A DNA stretch of 63,145 nt from the NCBI GenBank assembly GCA_030039165.1, contig JASHQM010000063.1, positions 1 to 63,145 of the forward strand, written 5' to 3'. Below are positions 52,944 to 62,145 of this stretch, piece after piece; the stretch's first letter is position 1, and each line of letters starts with the position of its first letter. The notes beneath the pieces are model-generated. The model saw only the letters and a list, made by a program, of their open reading frames with translations. It ran no database searches and was not told where the DNA came from. The position numbers were made by a program, and so were the translations under genes. Origin of the DNA: Candidatus Sulfotelmatobacter sp. GTDB taxonomy: Bacteria; Acidobacteriota; Terriglobia; Terriglobales; Acidobacteriaceae.

Positions 52944-54079
52944 AAAACAATTTTGCTTGCCGTCCTTTATGCATGGCGCTTGCCTGCGGAATGCCGCTTC
53001 TGATGGCTGGATGCAACAGCAAGACCGATGCGCAGCAGGAAGCGCCGCCTCCGACCGTAGTTGAGGCGGAAATGAACGCCAATAACTTCAAGGTGGACCA
53101 TCCTGAATTGTTCCCGCTGGTGACCGCGGTGGAACACAAGGCTGTTCCGGCTTTGAACGTGACGGGCGTCGTGCAACCCGATATCGCGCGCTCGGTGCCG
53201 GTGATTTCCCTGGCCTCCGGGCGCGTAATCGATGTGAAAGCCAAACTGGGCGATGAGGTGAAGAAAGGCCAGTTGCTCATGCAGGTGCAGAGCACTGACG
53301 TTTCCGGCGCCTATCAAACCTATTTGAAGGCGGTGAACGACGAACGCCTGGCGCGAGTTCAACTGGAGCGTGCGCAAACGCTCTACGAGAAGGGCGCAAT
53401 TGCAAAGAGTGCGCTCGAAATCGCACAGGACGCAGAAGACGACGCCAAAACCGACTTGAATGCCGCCATCGAACAATTGAAACTGCTGCGCGTTGATAAA
53501 GACCATCCCTCGGCGATTGTCGATGTCACCGCGCCGATCTCTGGCGTCATTACCGACCAGGAGGTTGTGACCGCATCAGGCGTGCAGGCGTTGTCAGGCC
53601 CGAATCCATTTACCATCTCCGATCTTTCTTATGTGTGGGTCGTCTGCGACGTTTATGAAAACGATCTCGATGCGGTGCACGTAGGCGAAACAGCCGACGT
53701 GCGGTTGAATGCGTTTCCGGACAAAACGTTGAAGGCGCGGATCGATAACATTCTGCCCATCCTCGATCCCAGCATCCGCACGGCAAAAGTACGGCTGGAG
53801 GTGCCGAATCCGGGCTTGATGCGCGTGGGCATGTTCGCCACCGCGACGTTTTATGGGCGGAAAGCGGAAGTACGCGCGGCGGTTCCCGCAACTGCCATAT
53901 TGCACCTGCACGACCGCGACTGGGTTTACACGCCGCTGGGCAATGGGCATTTCAAGCGCCAGCCGGTGGCATCGGGAGACATGCTGCCCAACAACATGCA
54001 GGAAGTCATTTCGGGCATTAAACCGGGCGATCAGGTGGTATCGAATGCCCTGGCGCTGCAAAACACAGTGGAGCAATAG
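52940..54079 (+). CDS. Periplasmic adaptor (CusB/CzcB-like) of a metal RND efflux system
   Basis: 379 residues. Lipoprotein-like signal (MALACGMPLLMAGCNSK) then the membrane-fusion protein: a lipoyl-like hairpin (GRVIDVKAKLGDEVKKGQLLMQVQSTDVSGAYQTYLKAVNDERLARVQLERAQTLYEKGAIAKSALEIAQDAEDDAKTDLNAAIEQLKLL), then a beta-barrel (APISGVITDQEVVTASGVQALSGPNPFTISDLSYVWVVCDVYENDLDAVHVGETADVRLNAFPDKTLKARIDNILPILDPSIRTAKVRLEVPN). CusB/CzcB-type adaptors carry metal from the periplasm to the pump. No extra N-terminal Met/His-rich metal site is apparent. Confidence 0.93.
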   Translation: MKNNFACRPLCMALACGMPLLMAGCNSKTDAQQEAPPPTVVEAEMNANNFKVDHPELFPLVTAVEHKAVPALNVTGVVQPDIARSVPVISLASGRVIDVKAKLGDEVKKGQLLMQVQSTDVSGAYQTYLKAVNDERLARVQLERAQTLYEKGAIAKSALEIAQDAEDDAKTDLNAAIEQLKLLRVDKDHPSAIVDVTAPISGVITDQEVVTASGVQALSGPNPFTISDLSYVWVVCDVYENDLDAVHVGETADVRLNAFPDKTLKARIDNILPILDPSIRTAKVRLEVPNPGLMRVGMFATATFYGRKAEVRAAVPATAILHLHDRDWVYTPLGNGHFKRQPVASGDMLPNNMQEVISGIKPGDQVVSNALALQNTVEQ

Positions 54080-54083
54080 ATAA

Positions 54084-57000
54084 ATGATTCGCCGCATAGT
54101 CGACTTCGCGTTAGGCAACCGTCTTCTGGTAATCGCCTTCGCTGTGATTTTGTTTGGCGGCGGGATTGTCGCGTTTCATGACCTGCCCATTGAGGCCTAT
54201 CCCGATGTTGCCGACAACTATGTGGAAATCATCACGCAGTGGCCGGGAATTTCGGCGGAGCAGATTGAGCAACAGGTCACGATCCCGCTGGAGATCGTAA
54301 TGAACGGAATCCCCGGCGTCGTACATTTGCGATCTTTCTCTCTCTTCGGTCTTTCCGACCTGAAACTGATTTTCGGCGACGAAACCGATAACGCTTGGAA
54401 CCGGGAGCGGGTGCTGGAGCGGCTGAGCCAGGTCACGCTTCCTCCTGGTGTAAATCCGCAGATGGGGACGGATTGGAGTCCGGTCGGACAGATATATTTC
54501 TTCACGCTGCACAGCGACAACCCGGCCTACGACCCGATGGAGTTGAAATCGATCGAAGACTGGGTAGTTGAGAAGAATTTCAAGTCCGTCCCGGACATTG
54601 TGGACGTCGCCAGTTTCGGTGGGCCCACACGCGAATATCAGGTACGGGTGGATCCCAACAAGTTAGTTGCGTATGGGCTGAGCCTGGCGCAAATCGAGCA
54701 GCAGCTTGCCAACAATAATGCCAACGCGGGCGGCAGCTTCATCCAGGAGGGGCAGCAGCAGATCAACGTGCGCTCGGTGGGGCTGGTCGATAAAGTTCAC
54801 GACATTGAAGAAACGGTCATCTACACCAAGAACGGCACGCCCCTGCGCATGAAAGATATTGCGGTAGTCGCGCAGGGGCCGAAGATTCGCCTGGGCCAGT
54901 TCGCGCGCGCTTGCCGTGATTGTCCCTACGGCCCGAATGGCGCTATCCTGCGCGAAGACGGAAAAGTCATAGACAACGAGGACGTGGTCTCCGGCATTGC
55001 GCTGCTGCGCAAAGGTGCTCCGGCCGATACCGCGCTGCAGGGCATTCATGAAAAAGTAAAAGAGATGAACGATCACATCCTGCCCAAGGGCGTGAAGATC
55101 GTTCCCTTCATCGACCGCAGCGATCTGGTGCATTTCACCAGTCATACCGTGCTGCATAACCTCACGGAAGGAATGATTCTGGTCACGATCATTCTCTTCG
55201 CCTTCCTTGGCAACGTGCGCGGCGCGCTGATTGTGGCGGCGACGATTCCCTTTTCTCTGTTGTTTGCCTCGATCTGCCTTGATCTGCGCCAGATCCCCGC
55301 CAACCTGCTTTCTCTGGGCGCGCTGGACTTCGGCATGGTGGTGGATGGCGCAGTGGTGATGATCGAAAACATCGTGCGCCACATGAGCTTCCACAATGGC
55401 AGTGCAACGCCTACAGAAAAAATTGGCGAAGCGGCCCATGAAGTGCAGCGCCCGGTTTTTTATGCCATCGCGATCATCATTACCGCGTATCTGCCCATTT
55501 TTACTCTTGAGCGGGTCGAAGGCCGGTTGTTTCACCCCATGGCGTGGACGGTCGCGTTCGCGCTGCTGGGAGCACTTATTTTTTCAATCGGGATCGCCCC
55601 CGTGCTGGCCAGTTTCGCCTTCGCCAAAGGCGCGAAGGAGTGGCGCAATCCGGTAATGGAGTTTCTGACGGAACGCTATCGCCATGCCGTCCGCTGGGCG
55701 ATTCGGGAGCGAGCGCTCACGGTAGGGGTGGGAGTGGTGAGCCTTTTCGTGGCGATCTATCTCGCCTTTGGCGGCGTCATCGGCTCCGAATTTCTCCCTC
55801 ACCTGGATGAGGGCGCTCTTTGGGTACGCGGTACGCTCGCTCCCAGCACGGGACCGGACGAAGGCATTCGAGTTTCCAATCAGGCACGAATCGTGCTCTG
55901 TTCGTTCCCCGAGGTGCCGCAGTGCACCAGCCAGGTGGGCCGTCCGGATGACGGAACCGATACGACCGGTTTCTTCAATACTGAATATTTCGTTGATCTT
56001 AAACCCAAAGAGCAGTGGCGGCCGGTGTTCCATCAGAATGTGGACGAACTGATCGCCGCCATGAATCGCGAATTGAACAAAATTCCCGGCGTAGTTTGGG
56101 GCTTTTCTCAACCAATCGAAGACAACATGGAAGAGGCGGTCAGCGGGGTGAAAGGCGAGCTGGCGACGAAGGTGTATGGCGACGATTTGAAAGTGCTGGA
56201 AGAAAAAGCCGATCAGATTGTCGGCATTATGGGCAAAGTCAAGGGCATTGAGGATCTGGGCGTATTTCGCGTTCTAGGCCAACCCAATCTGAATCTCACC
56301 GTCGATCGGGATGCCGCCGCCCGCTATCAGATCAACGTTGCAGACGTGCAGGACGCAATTCAGACCGCGGTCGGCGGCAACGCGCTTACCCAGGTGCTGC
56401 AAGGCGAGGCGCGCTACGATCTGGTGCTCCGCTATCTGCCTCCATATCGCGACACGCAGGAGGCCATCGAGAAAATTCGGCTGCTTTCTCCCACCGGCGA
56501 GCGGGTTTCGTTGGCGCAGCTATGCAAAGTCTCCGTGGTAGATGGCGGATCGGAAATCTACCGCGAGGGCAATCAGCGCTACGTGGCTATTAAATACAGC
56601 GTGCGCGGGCGCGATTTGGGCGGAGCTGTGGAAGAAGCCATGGACAAGGTCAACAAGCAGGTTCAACTGCCCAAGGGATATCACATCAATTGGGAGGGTG
56701 AATACCAGAGCAAGAAACGGGCCGACGAACGGCTGCTGATCGTGCTGCCGATTACGATTTTCATCATCTTCATCATCCTTTATACGATGTTCCGCTCATT
56801 CAAATGGGCGATGCTGATACTGGCTAACGTGGCCATGGCGCGCGTTGGAGGCTTGCTGGCGCTTCTGTTTACGGGAACGAACTTCAGCGTTTCTTCCGGC
56901 GTGGGATTTTTGGCTCTGTTTGGAGTTTCAGTGCAGACCGGCGTGATCATGCTTGAGTACATCAATCAGTTGCGGGCGCGGCGGTATTCCATCGAAGACG

Positions 57001-57266
57001 CGGCAGTCGAAGGAGCGGTGCTCAGGTTGCGTCCCATCATGATGACGATGCTGGTGGCAACGCTGGGATTGTTGCCCGCGGCCTTGTCGCACGCTATCGG
57101 TTCCGATTCGCAGCGGCCATTCGCTATCGTGATCGTCGGCGGCCTAATCGCAGACCTGGTGATGAGCATCTTCCTTCTGCCAACGCTTTACGTCTGGGTC
57201 GCAGGCGAGTTGGATGTACTGCCGCCGGCTGAGCCGGGGTTTGCCGAAGGAGAGCACGTGGATTAG
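54084..57266 (+). CDS. Heavy-metal efflux RND pump (CzcA/CusA family)
   Basis: 1060 residues, 12 membrane helices in two halves (about 10-30, 340-540 and 870-1040). HME-RND sequence: DFALGNRLLVIAFAVILFGGGIVAF at the start, conserved VEIITQWPGISAEQIEQQVTIPLE, and the proton-relay helix LDFGMVVDGAVVMIENIVRHMS. The D-x-x-x-x-x-D-G-x-x-x-x-x-E-N spacing in this helix is the CzcA pattern for divalent cations (Co, Zn, Cd), whereas Cu/Ag pumps of the CusA type have variants; the ion preference is inference. It starts 4 bases after the adaptor stop. The operon is tolC-adaptor-pump, with no visible metal-sensing regulator next to it. Confidence 0.95.
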   Translation: MIRRIVDFALGNRLLVIAFAVILFGGGIVAFHDLPIEAYPDVADNYVEIITQWPGISAEQIEQQVTIPLEIVMNGIPGVVHLRSFSLFGLSDLKLIFGDETDNAWNRERVLERLSQVTLPPGVNPQMGTDWSPVGQIYFFTLHSDNPAYDPMELKSIEDWVVEKNFKSVPDIVDVASFGGPTREYQVRVDPNKLVAYGLSLAQIEQQLANNNANAGGSFIQEGQQQINVRSVGLVDKVHDIEETVIYTKNGTPLRMKDIAVVAQGPKIRLGQFARACRDCPYGPNGAILREDGKVIDNEDVVSGIALLRKGAPADTALQGIHEKVKEMNDHILPKGVKIVPFIDRSDLVHFTSHTVLHNLTEGMILVTIILFAFLGNVRGALIVAATIPFSLLFASICLDLRQIPANLLSLGALDFGMVVDGAVVMIENIVRHMSFHNGSATPTEKIGEAAHEVQRPVFYAIAIIITAYLPIFTLERVEGRLFHPMAWTVAFALLGALIFSIGIAPVLASFAFAKGAKEWRNPVMEFLTERYRHAVRWAIRERALTVGVGVVSLFVAIYLAFGGVIGSEFLPHLDEGALWVRGTLAPSTGPDEGIRVSNQARIVLCSFPEVPQCTSQVGRPDDGTDTTGFFNTEYFVDLKPKEQWRPVFHQNVDELIAAMNRELNKIPGVVWGFSQPIEDNMEEAVSGVKGELATKVYGDDLKVLEEKADQIVGIMGKVKGIEDLGVFRVLGQPNLNLTVDRDAAARYQINVADVQDAIQTAVGGNALTQVLQGEARYDLVLRYLPPYRDTQEAIEKIRLLSPTGERVSLAQLCKVSVVDGGSEIYREGNQRYVAIKYSVRGRDLGGAVEEAMDKVNKQVQLPKGYHINWEGEYQSKKRADERLLIVLPITIFIIFIILYTMFRSFKWAMLILANVAMARVGGLLALLFTGTNFSVSSGVGFLALFGVSVQTGVIMLEYINQLRARRYSIEDAAVEGAVLRLRPIMMTMLVATLGLLPAALSHAIGSDSQRPFAIVIVGGLIADLVMSIFLLPTLYVWVAGELDVLPPAEPGFAEGEHVD

Positions 57267-57292
57267 CTTGGCGCTCGAGGCAATCTCTCGCG

Positions 57293-59296
57293 TCAACGTT
57301 CTTCGAACACGTATTCGTGCTGCGCGTCGCGGATCGTCAGCGTTCGTTTCGCTCCGGAGCCCGCCACGAACTCAAATCCCAACTCGCCCGGTACGATGGT
57401 AATGAAGGAGATCGTGCCATCCGGATTCTTGCGGCTGGCGACTTCGCTTTTCCAGTCGCCAAAATCGAAGATCGTTGCGGATCCCGATGTGCTGACGTTA
57501 AGTTCACCGAGCTTTGCATTCACGTAGTGTCTGGCGAGCTTCGCACTCTCCGCCGCATCGGCCGGGATGGTCATCAATTTGCGCTCAGCGGCCAGGTCAG
57601 CATAGAAACTTTTTGCGTCAGCATTCAGCAGCCCCTCGGCCTCCGGATGCCCGTCGAACAGAACCTCGAGTAACTTGCGCTGGATGCGGTTGCGCAGCAG
57701 CCAGCCAGGGTCAGCATTCGTAAGGATGACTAGGCCCACGTTTTGCTGTGGCAGCCACATCATGTCGCTGTGATATCCGATCAAATCGCCGCCGTGATGC
57801 ACTACGGGTACGCCGTAAGTCGTATCGACCTCCAACCCCATCCCGTAGGTGACATCCTTGCCGATGCTGACTTGCGGAGCGCGGCGCTCGAGCAACGGTT
57901 CTTTCGAAATGTAAGTCGTTCCATCCGGCAGCTTGCCCTCCGCGAGTTCCATGGAGATATACTTCAGCATGTCGTTGACGCTGCTCCAGGCGCCGCCGGC
58001 GGGCCGCGCCGGGACGACGGCATCGTTTACCGCCGTCATCGCTTTGGAGGTTTTTCCATCAATGTCGGGAGAATGTGAGCCGGCGTGGTTGGCGGACAAA
58101 GCCCGCTTGGCGTCGAAGGTCGTCTCCTTCATCCCCAATGGATCGAACACATATGACTGCATGGCGCTGTCGTATGCAGCTCCCAACTCCATGCCGGGGT
58201 GGATCACGTGGGCTGCGGTATAGCCTGCCGCTGCAGCCATAAGGTTGGAATACTGGAAGAGTTCGCCGAATTTCGACGTAGGCTGCATGGTGCCGAGAAG
58301 AGCCATCGTGCTCTCGGGCGTCATCTTTCCATAATCGAAGATCCATTCCAGATCCTGCCGCGGCATTCCGGTGCAGGCGCAAATCAGATGTTTGACCAGA
58401 ACGCTGCGGGTTGTCTCCGCGTCGCCCAGCTTGAAACTTGGAAAAATCTTGATGACCGGGGTGTCCCATGTGATGCGATGTTCGTCGACGAGTTTGGCGA
58501 GCAAAAGCGTGGTCATCGCCTTGGTATTCGAGGCGATCATGAACAGCGTGTCGCCATCCGGTTTCTCGGTGCCGCCCAGGTCCTTCACCCCAAACCCGCC
58601 GGCAAAGACGACCTTGCCATCTTGCACCACTCCAAGGCCAACCCCGGGAACGCCCAAGGCTTTTTGTCCCTGTTCGACGAAGCGGCCCAACTCCGCAATG
58701 CGCGCCTGGTCAAGAGTGTTCGCCTTCTTTCCGGCAAAGGACTCGCGGGTGAAGCCCTTGGGCAACAAGCGGCTGAATATCAGGGCAATCTGAGAGCCGC
58801 GTTTGCCCGCGACCGCATCCGCAACATCTTCGATAATGACGGTCCAGCTTGAACCTGAGTAATAGACGATCGCGGCCACTCCGCGCTTCTCATTCGGCGA
58901 AGTCTGATAAGCATAGACGCGGCGGCGGCTCCAGCCATCGCGGTCGGGAAGATCGTTCGTGACCTTGAGCGGCCACTTAGCATCGGGCTTGTACGCCTTC
59001 CAGGCGGCAGCCAGGGCTTCATCCGGTCCCTGGGCTTGTACGTCGACCAGCGCAACCCAGGAATCTCCCTCGGGCGCTTCGAGGATAGTGGCCGGTCCGC
59101 GGACGCGAATTGACCAGTCTTGCGGCGCGATGAAGGCATTGCCCTGCACAGTCGTCTTGGGAGTGTCGGCAGAGAGCTTTTCCGGCGCTTGTGCGTTCGC
59201 GGCCTGAAGAGACGGCTGAGCCGACGCAGGACGAACTTCCTCCAGAAGAAGGGCAAAACCAAGAGCCAACAAGAGGGAGACGCAGAGTTTTTTCAT
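57293..59296 (-). CDS. Class C beta-lactamase-like serine hydrolase with C-terminal extension
   Basis: 667 residues with signal peptide MKKLCVSLLLALGFALLLEEVRPASAQ. The nucleophile motif S-x-x-K is in TLFMIASNTKAMTTLLLAKL, the Y-x-N motif is QYSNLMAAAAGYTAA, and H-x-G is VVHHGGDLIGYHS; this is the beta-lactamase/D-aminopeptidase/esterase fold. The first about 200 residues add a separate domain (TTVQGNAFIAPQDWSIRVRGPATILEAPEGDSWVALVDVQ), and the C-terminal about 130 residues another (KLGELNVSTSGSATIFDFGDWKSEVASRKNPDGTISFITIVPGELGF). Family members degrade varied amide or ester bonds, so the substrate is unknown. It is convergent with the efflux operon. Confidence 0.88.
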   Translation of the reverse strand: MKKLCVSLLLALGFALLLEEVRPASAQPSLQAANAQAPEKLSADTPKTTVQGNAFIAPQDWSIRVRGPATILEAPEGDSWVALVDVQAQGPDEALAAAWKAYKPDAKWPLKVTNDLPDRDGWSRRRVYAYQTSPNEKRGVAAIVYYSGSSWTVIIEDVADAVAGKRGSQIALIFSRLLPKGFTRESFAGKKANTLDQARIAELGRFVEQGQKALGVPGVGLGVVQDGKVVFAGGFGVKDLGGTEKPDGDTLFMIASNTKAMTTLLLAKLVDEHRITWDTPVIKIFPSFKLGDAETTRSVLVKHLICACTGMPRQDLEWIFDYGKMTPESTMALLGTMQPTSKFGELFQYSNLMAAAAGYTAAHVIHPGMELGAAYDSAMQSYVFDPLGMKETTFDAKRALSANHAGSHSPDIDGKTSKAMTAVNDAVVPARPAGGAWSSVNDMLKYISMELAEGKLPDGTTYISKEPLLERRAPQVSIGKDVTYGMGLEVDTTYGVPVVHHGGDLIGYHSDMMWLPQQNVGLVILTNADPGWLLRNRIQRKLLEVLFDGHPEAEGLLNADAKSFYADLAAERKLMTIPADAAESAKLARHYVNAKLGELNVSTSGSATIFDFGDWKSEVASRKNPDGTISFITIVPGELGFEFVAGSGAKRTLTIRDAQHEYVFEER

Positions 59297-59384
59297 AGAG
59301 CGGAAATTCTAAGCCCAGGCTTGACCAGGAGCAAATCATATTCGAGATTGCGGGTCAGCCTGCGCCCCGCGGTCTTCGGCAATA

Positions 59385-60161
59385 TCAGGGGACGAGATTG
59401 CGCTCCCACTTTTCGACGGTAGATGGTATCGACCCGCTCAGCAGCGCTGCGAACGCTGCCAGCGTCTGGCGGGCTTCGCCGATCGGGTAGTAAAACGCCT
59501 CCCAATGGTCGCTGTCTTCGCCGTCGTGATTGGGAATGACGTAATCGAATTGCCAGCCCTGTTGGAGTTCGCGATAGGCGGCGGAAGCACGCTTTTCGAT
59601 ATCCTCCAAATCTGGTAACGATAAATTGGTCTTTTGTCGCGTGGTGCGACGCAGCAGCTTGCGGCGCATGATGTCGGTAAGAAGGTCGGGAAGCGAGACG
59701 TTCCGTTCGGGCGATTGCAGGTATGTGATTTCTTCTTTCGACAAGGGAGAGAGGAGCACGCTGAGCTTCTGTACCCTTGCGAGCTGCTGATGGGTCTGCA
59801 ATGCGCGCCCGATTCCGGGATTTCCCTCAAACAAAACGTCGCCTTTTTCCAATAGGGATTCGAGTTCCGGAATATTGAGCGCCTGCAGATCGGCGCGAAC
59901 TTCGAGAACCGCGTAGCGTTTGTCGGATCGCAACTTCTCGACTTGTTCACGCGTGCGGAAGTAATAATCCTTGCCTTCGATTTCGCCGGGCCGGGGCGTG
60001 CGGCTGTTGACGAGCACGAGCTTGTGCAATTTCGCGCTCAACCCGGGGTGAAATTTGGCCAGCGACTTATGCAGCGGCGTCTTGCCGACGCAGGAAGGGC
60101 CACAGAGGATGACCAGACGGCCGCCCCTGGAACCCACCTTCTTCTCGTTGCGAATCATCAT
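59385..60161 (-). CDS. Guanylate-kinase-like P-loop protein, divergent
   Basis: 258 residues. The P-loop is GRLVILCGPSCVGKTPLHKSLAKF (GPSCVGKT instead of the usual GPSGVGKST/GAGKTT), and the following NSRTPRPGEIEGKDYYFRTREQVEKL matches the GMP-binding block of guanylate kinase (TTRxPRxGEx.GxDY.F). The latter half (about 160-258) departs from canonical Gmk, which is about 205 residues. It may be a paralogue with changed role (nucleotide kinase or signalling). ATG 60161; a second in-frame ATG three bases later is equally possible. It reads opposite to the hypothetical gene at 60279. Confidence 0.72.
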   Translation of the reverse strand: MMIRNEKKVGSRGGRLVILCGPSCVGKTPLHKSLAKFHPGLSAKLHKLVLVNSRTPRPGEIEGKDYYFRTREQVEKLRSDKRYAVLEVRADLQALNIPELESLLEKGDVLFEGNPGIGRALQTHQQLARVQKLSVLLSPLSKEEITYLQSPERNVSLPDLLTDIMRRKLLRRTTRQKTNLSLPDLEDIEKRASAAYRELQQGWQFDYVIPNHDGEDSDHWEAFYYPIGEARQTLAAFAALLSGSIPSTVEKWERNLVP

Positions 60162-60266
60162 TCCCTGCCAGACAGTCTACGAGAAATCGACAAGTTCGGC
60201 GTCTTTGCCTGCCGGGTGTTATCAGTGCGAGACTAGCCGCTAAGCCCATCGCGGGACGAGTCTGCC

Positions 60267-60274
60267 AGGAGGAG
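60267..60274 (+). promoter_or_regulatory. Strong ribosome-binding site that supports a TTG start
   Basis: AGGAGGAG ends four bases before TTG 60279. This is the only plausible start signal for the following gene, so the rare start TTG is chosen. Confidence 0.7.
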
Positions 60275-60278
60275 AAAA

Positions 60279-60938
60279 TTGAGAGCTCCGCAAAGCAAGA
60301 AAATTTGGGTTACGTTAAGCGGACTGCCGCTGAGTTTTGAATTCGACTGGCCGTTTCATCGCTCGACTTCGGGAGCTGACTTCTGGGTGCTGCATGGGGA
60401 TATCCTTATGGAGAACTCGCAGGGGCTGCACGCGCTGGTGTCATTGAATCTGTCCGCTACGGTGCGGGAGGTGCTGCCCTCGCTGGAGCCGCAGGACGCC
60501 GAAGCGCCGGTGATCAACGCACTGCGAAAGGAAATTGATCACAAGCAGATTGAGTTTGCGAAGTCGGGCAAGCTGCTGCCGGTGGCGTTTTCCAGCCGGG
60601 ATTACGATTTCAAGCGGCAAAAATGGGTGTTTGGGAAAGCCGGGGACCAGGTCATCGCGACCTTTATCGAAAGAAAGGTTTATTGGCAGACCAAGCTGGG
60701 CGGCGATGAGAAGCGCGTCTGGATCGGCGATCCAACCGATGCGCAATATTTGGGAACGACGTCGTCCCAACTTGTGGAGATCGGCCGCAGCCTCGTCGCC
60801 GCCAATGGACTGATAAGTGTGGAAGAGGAATGGGCCGAGGCTGCGCCCGGGCTGTTGGCGCAGGCGGAAAGATTCGAGGGCGCGATGCGAAACGCCGTGG
60901 CAGAGCTGGAGAAGAAGCACGCGTTTGAGAGAGGGTAA
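60279..60938 (+). CDS. Hypothetical protein, TTG start
   Basis: 219 residues. No signal peptide or membrane segment. It opens MRAPQSKKIWVTLSGLPLSFEFDWPFHRSTSGADFWVLHGDILMENSQGLHALVSLNLSATVREVLPSLEPQDAEAPVINALRKEIDHKQIEFAKSGKLLPVAFSSRDYDFKRQKW and has helix-rich C-terminal sequence (SSQLVEIGRSLVAANGLISVEEEWAEAAPGLLAQAERFEGAMRNAVAELEKKHAFERG). Good composition and a strong Shine-Dalgarno suggest a real gene. I do not recognise a family. It is divergent from the guanylate-kinase-like gene across 117 bases. Confidence 0.7.
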   Translation: MRAPQSKKIWVTLSGLPLSFEFDWPFHRSTSGADFWVLHGDILMENSQGLHALVSLNLSATVREVLPSLEPQDAEAPVINALRKEIDHKQIEFAKSGKLLPVAFSSRDYDFKRQKWVFGKAGDQVIATFIERKVYWQTKLGGDEKRVWIGDPTDAQYLGTTSSQLVEIGRSLVAANGLISVEEEWAEAAPGLLAQAERFEGAMRNAVAELEKKHAFERG

Positions 60939-61302
60939 CGTTGCGCCGGAAGAGCGCATCATTCATTCGATCGCACAGCCTTATGCGAGCGCCACTAGCG
61001 CCATCGGCACAACCCGAACCTCGTGTCCTCCCGATTTTTCCTTCCGGCAGACTCTTTCGGGATTCGAAAGTGCGGTTACTCTGAGCGCTTACTTGAAAAC
61101 AATCCCCAGAAAACCTCGGTACGATCCATGCTTTGGCCTGCAACGCGCTTGTAAAGCGACCGCATCCAAGGGGGTTTAGCATTGTGAGGGTGTGGCGACG
61201 ACGAGGGCTGGACGCGTGAGAGCACTACGGAATCTGCACACCACAACGGCCAGAGGTACATAAAGGAACGATGCACGCGAGAAAGCATAAAGGACTGTAG
61301 CG
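60939..61302. other. 364-base intergenic region, no gene seen
   Basis: The open frames have no coding character. AAGGA at about 61290 gives the Shine-Dalgarno of the next gene. No terminator hairpin with T-run or promoter was clearly recognised. Confidence 0.4.
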
Positions 61303-62145
61303 ATGAGGCATGTTCTCGCCCGTCTCGCGATTGCGGTGCTGGCGTTGGCTATAGCGGCCGCGTGGGCGCAAGAGCCGCAACAGACTCCGGGTGCGCAGCC
61401 TACTCCGGAACAGAATTCTCCGCAAAATCCGCAAAGCGGCAGCCTGACAGCGTCGCAGCAGAAGACTCCCGAGCCCTTACCGGAGAACCCGACGCCCCAG
61501 AAAGAGAGCAGCGACAATACCGTGCAGGCGGCCAAGGAGATGGCCGAGACGGGATTGAAAAGGGCACGGGATTGGGAGTCGAACTGGATTGCGGGAATTT
61601 ATGTGGGCAGAAACCGCAAGCTGGTGCCGCTGAACCGTGAGGAGCGCCTGGATTATTACCTGCGGCAAACGTTCACCCGGCCTGAGGATTATCTGAAGAG
61701 AATGTTTGCGGCCGGAGTGGACCAGGCGCGCGGCGTGCCCCATCAGTGGGACGATGGGTGGGCCGGGTACACGGAGCGGTTTGCTTCACGCGAGGGGCAG
61801 TTTTTCACTTCGAATTCAATTGCGGCGTTAGGAAATGCGAAGCTGGGATACGAAGTGCGTTACGACAAGTGCAAGTGCGACCGGTTCAAGCAACGGTTGC
61901 ACCATGCGATCATGCGGAATTTTTTGACTTATGACCAGAGCGAGGGGAATTTGCGTCCGCAATGGGCCTTGTACGGCGGGGCGTTTGGAGGAGGCCTACT
62001 GTCGACGGCGTGGAAGCCAAGTCCGAAGAATGCGTGGGCAAATGGAGGATGGGCGGTGCTGGGGCAGGCGGCGTATGGGTCGCTGGTGAACTTGATTACG
62101 GAATTTTCGACGGAGATCAATCGGAAGCAGGGGGTGAAGAAATAA
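61303..62145 (+). CDS. Exported protein with acidobacterial domain shared with 3905-4972
   Basis: 280 residues. Signal peptide MRHVLARLAIAVLALAIAAAWAQ, then a Gln/Pro-rich spacer (about 23-75). Residues about 100-275 form a domain with WAGYTERFASREGQ, EVRYD, QRLHHAIMRNFLTY, GGAFGGGLLSTAWKP and YGSLVNLITEFSTEI. These align in order with GYSKRFAANYAD, DPRYF, SRFVYAIAMSF, GSLAAGGISNLYYP and IGNLLQEF of the carboxypeptidase-regulatory-like protein at 3905-4972. Probable periplasmic or outer-membrane protein; function unknown. The Cys pair KCKCDRF is distinctive here. Confidence 0.75.
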   Translation: MRHVLARLAIAVLALAIAAAWAQEPQQTPGAQPTPEQNSPQNPQSGSLTASQQKTPEPLPENPTPQKESSDNTVQAAKEMAETGLKRARDWESNWIAGIYVGRNRKLVPLNREERLDYYLRQTFTRPEDYLKRMFAAGVDQARGVPHQWDDGWAGYTERFASREGQFFTSNSIAALGNAKLGYEVRYDKCKCDRFKQRLHHAIMRNFLTYDQSEGNLRPQWALYGGAFGGGLLSTAWKPSPKNAWANGGWAVLGQAAYGSLVNLITEFSTEINRKQGVKK

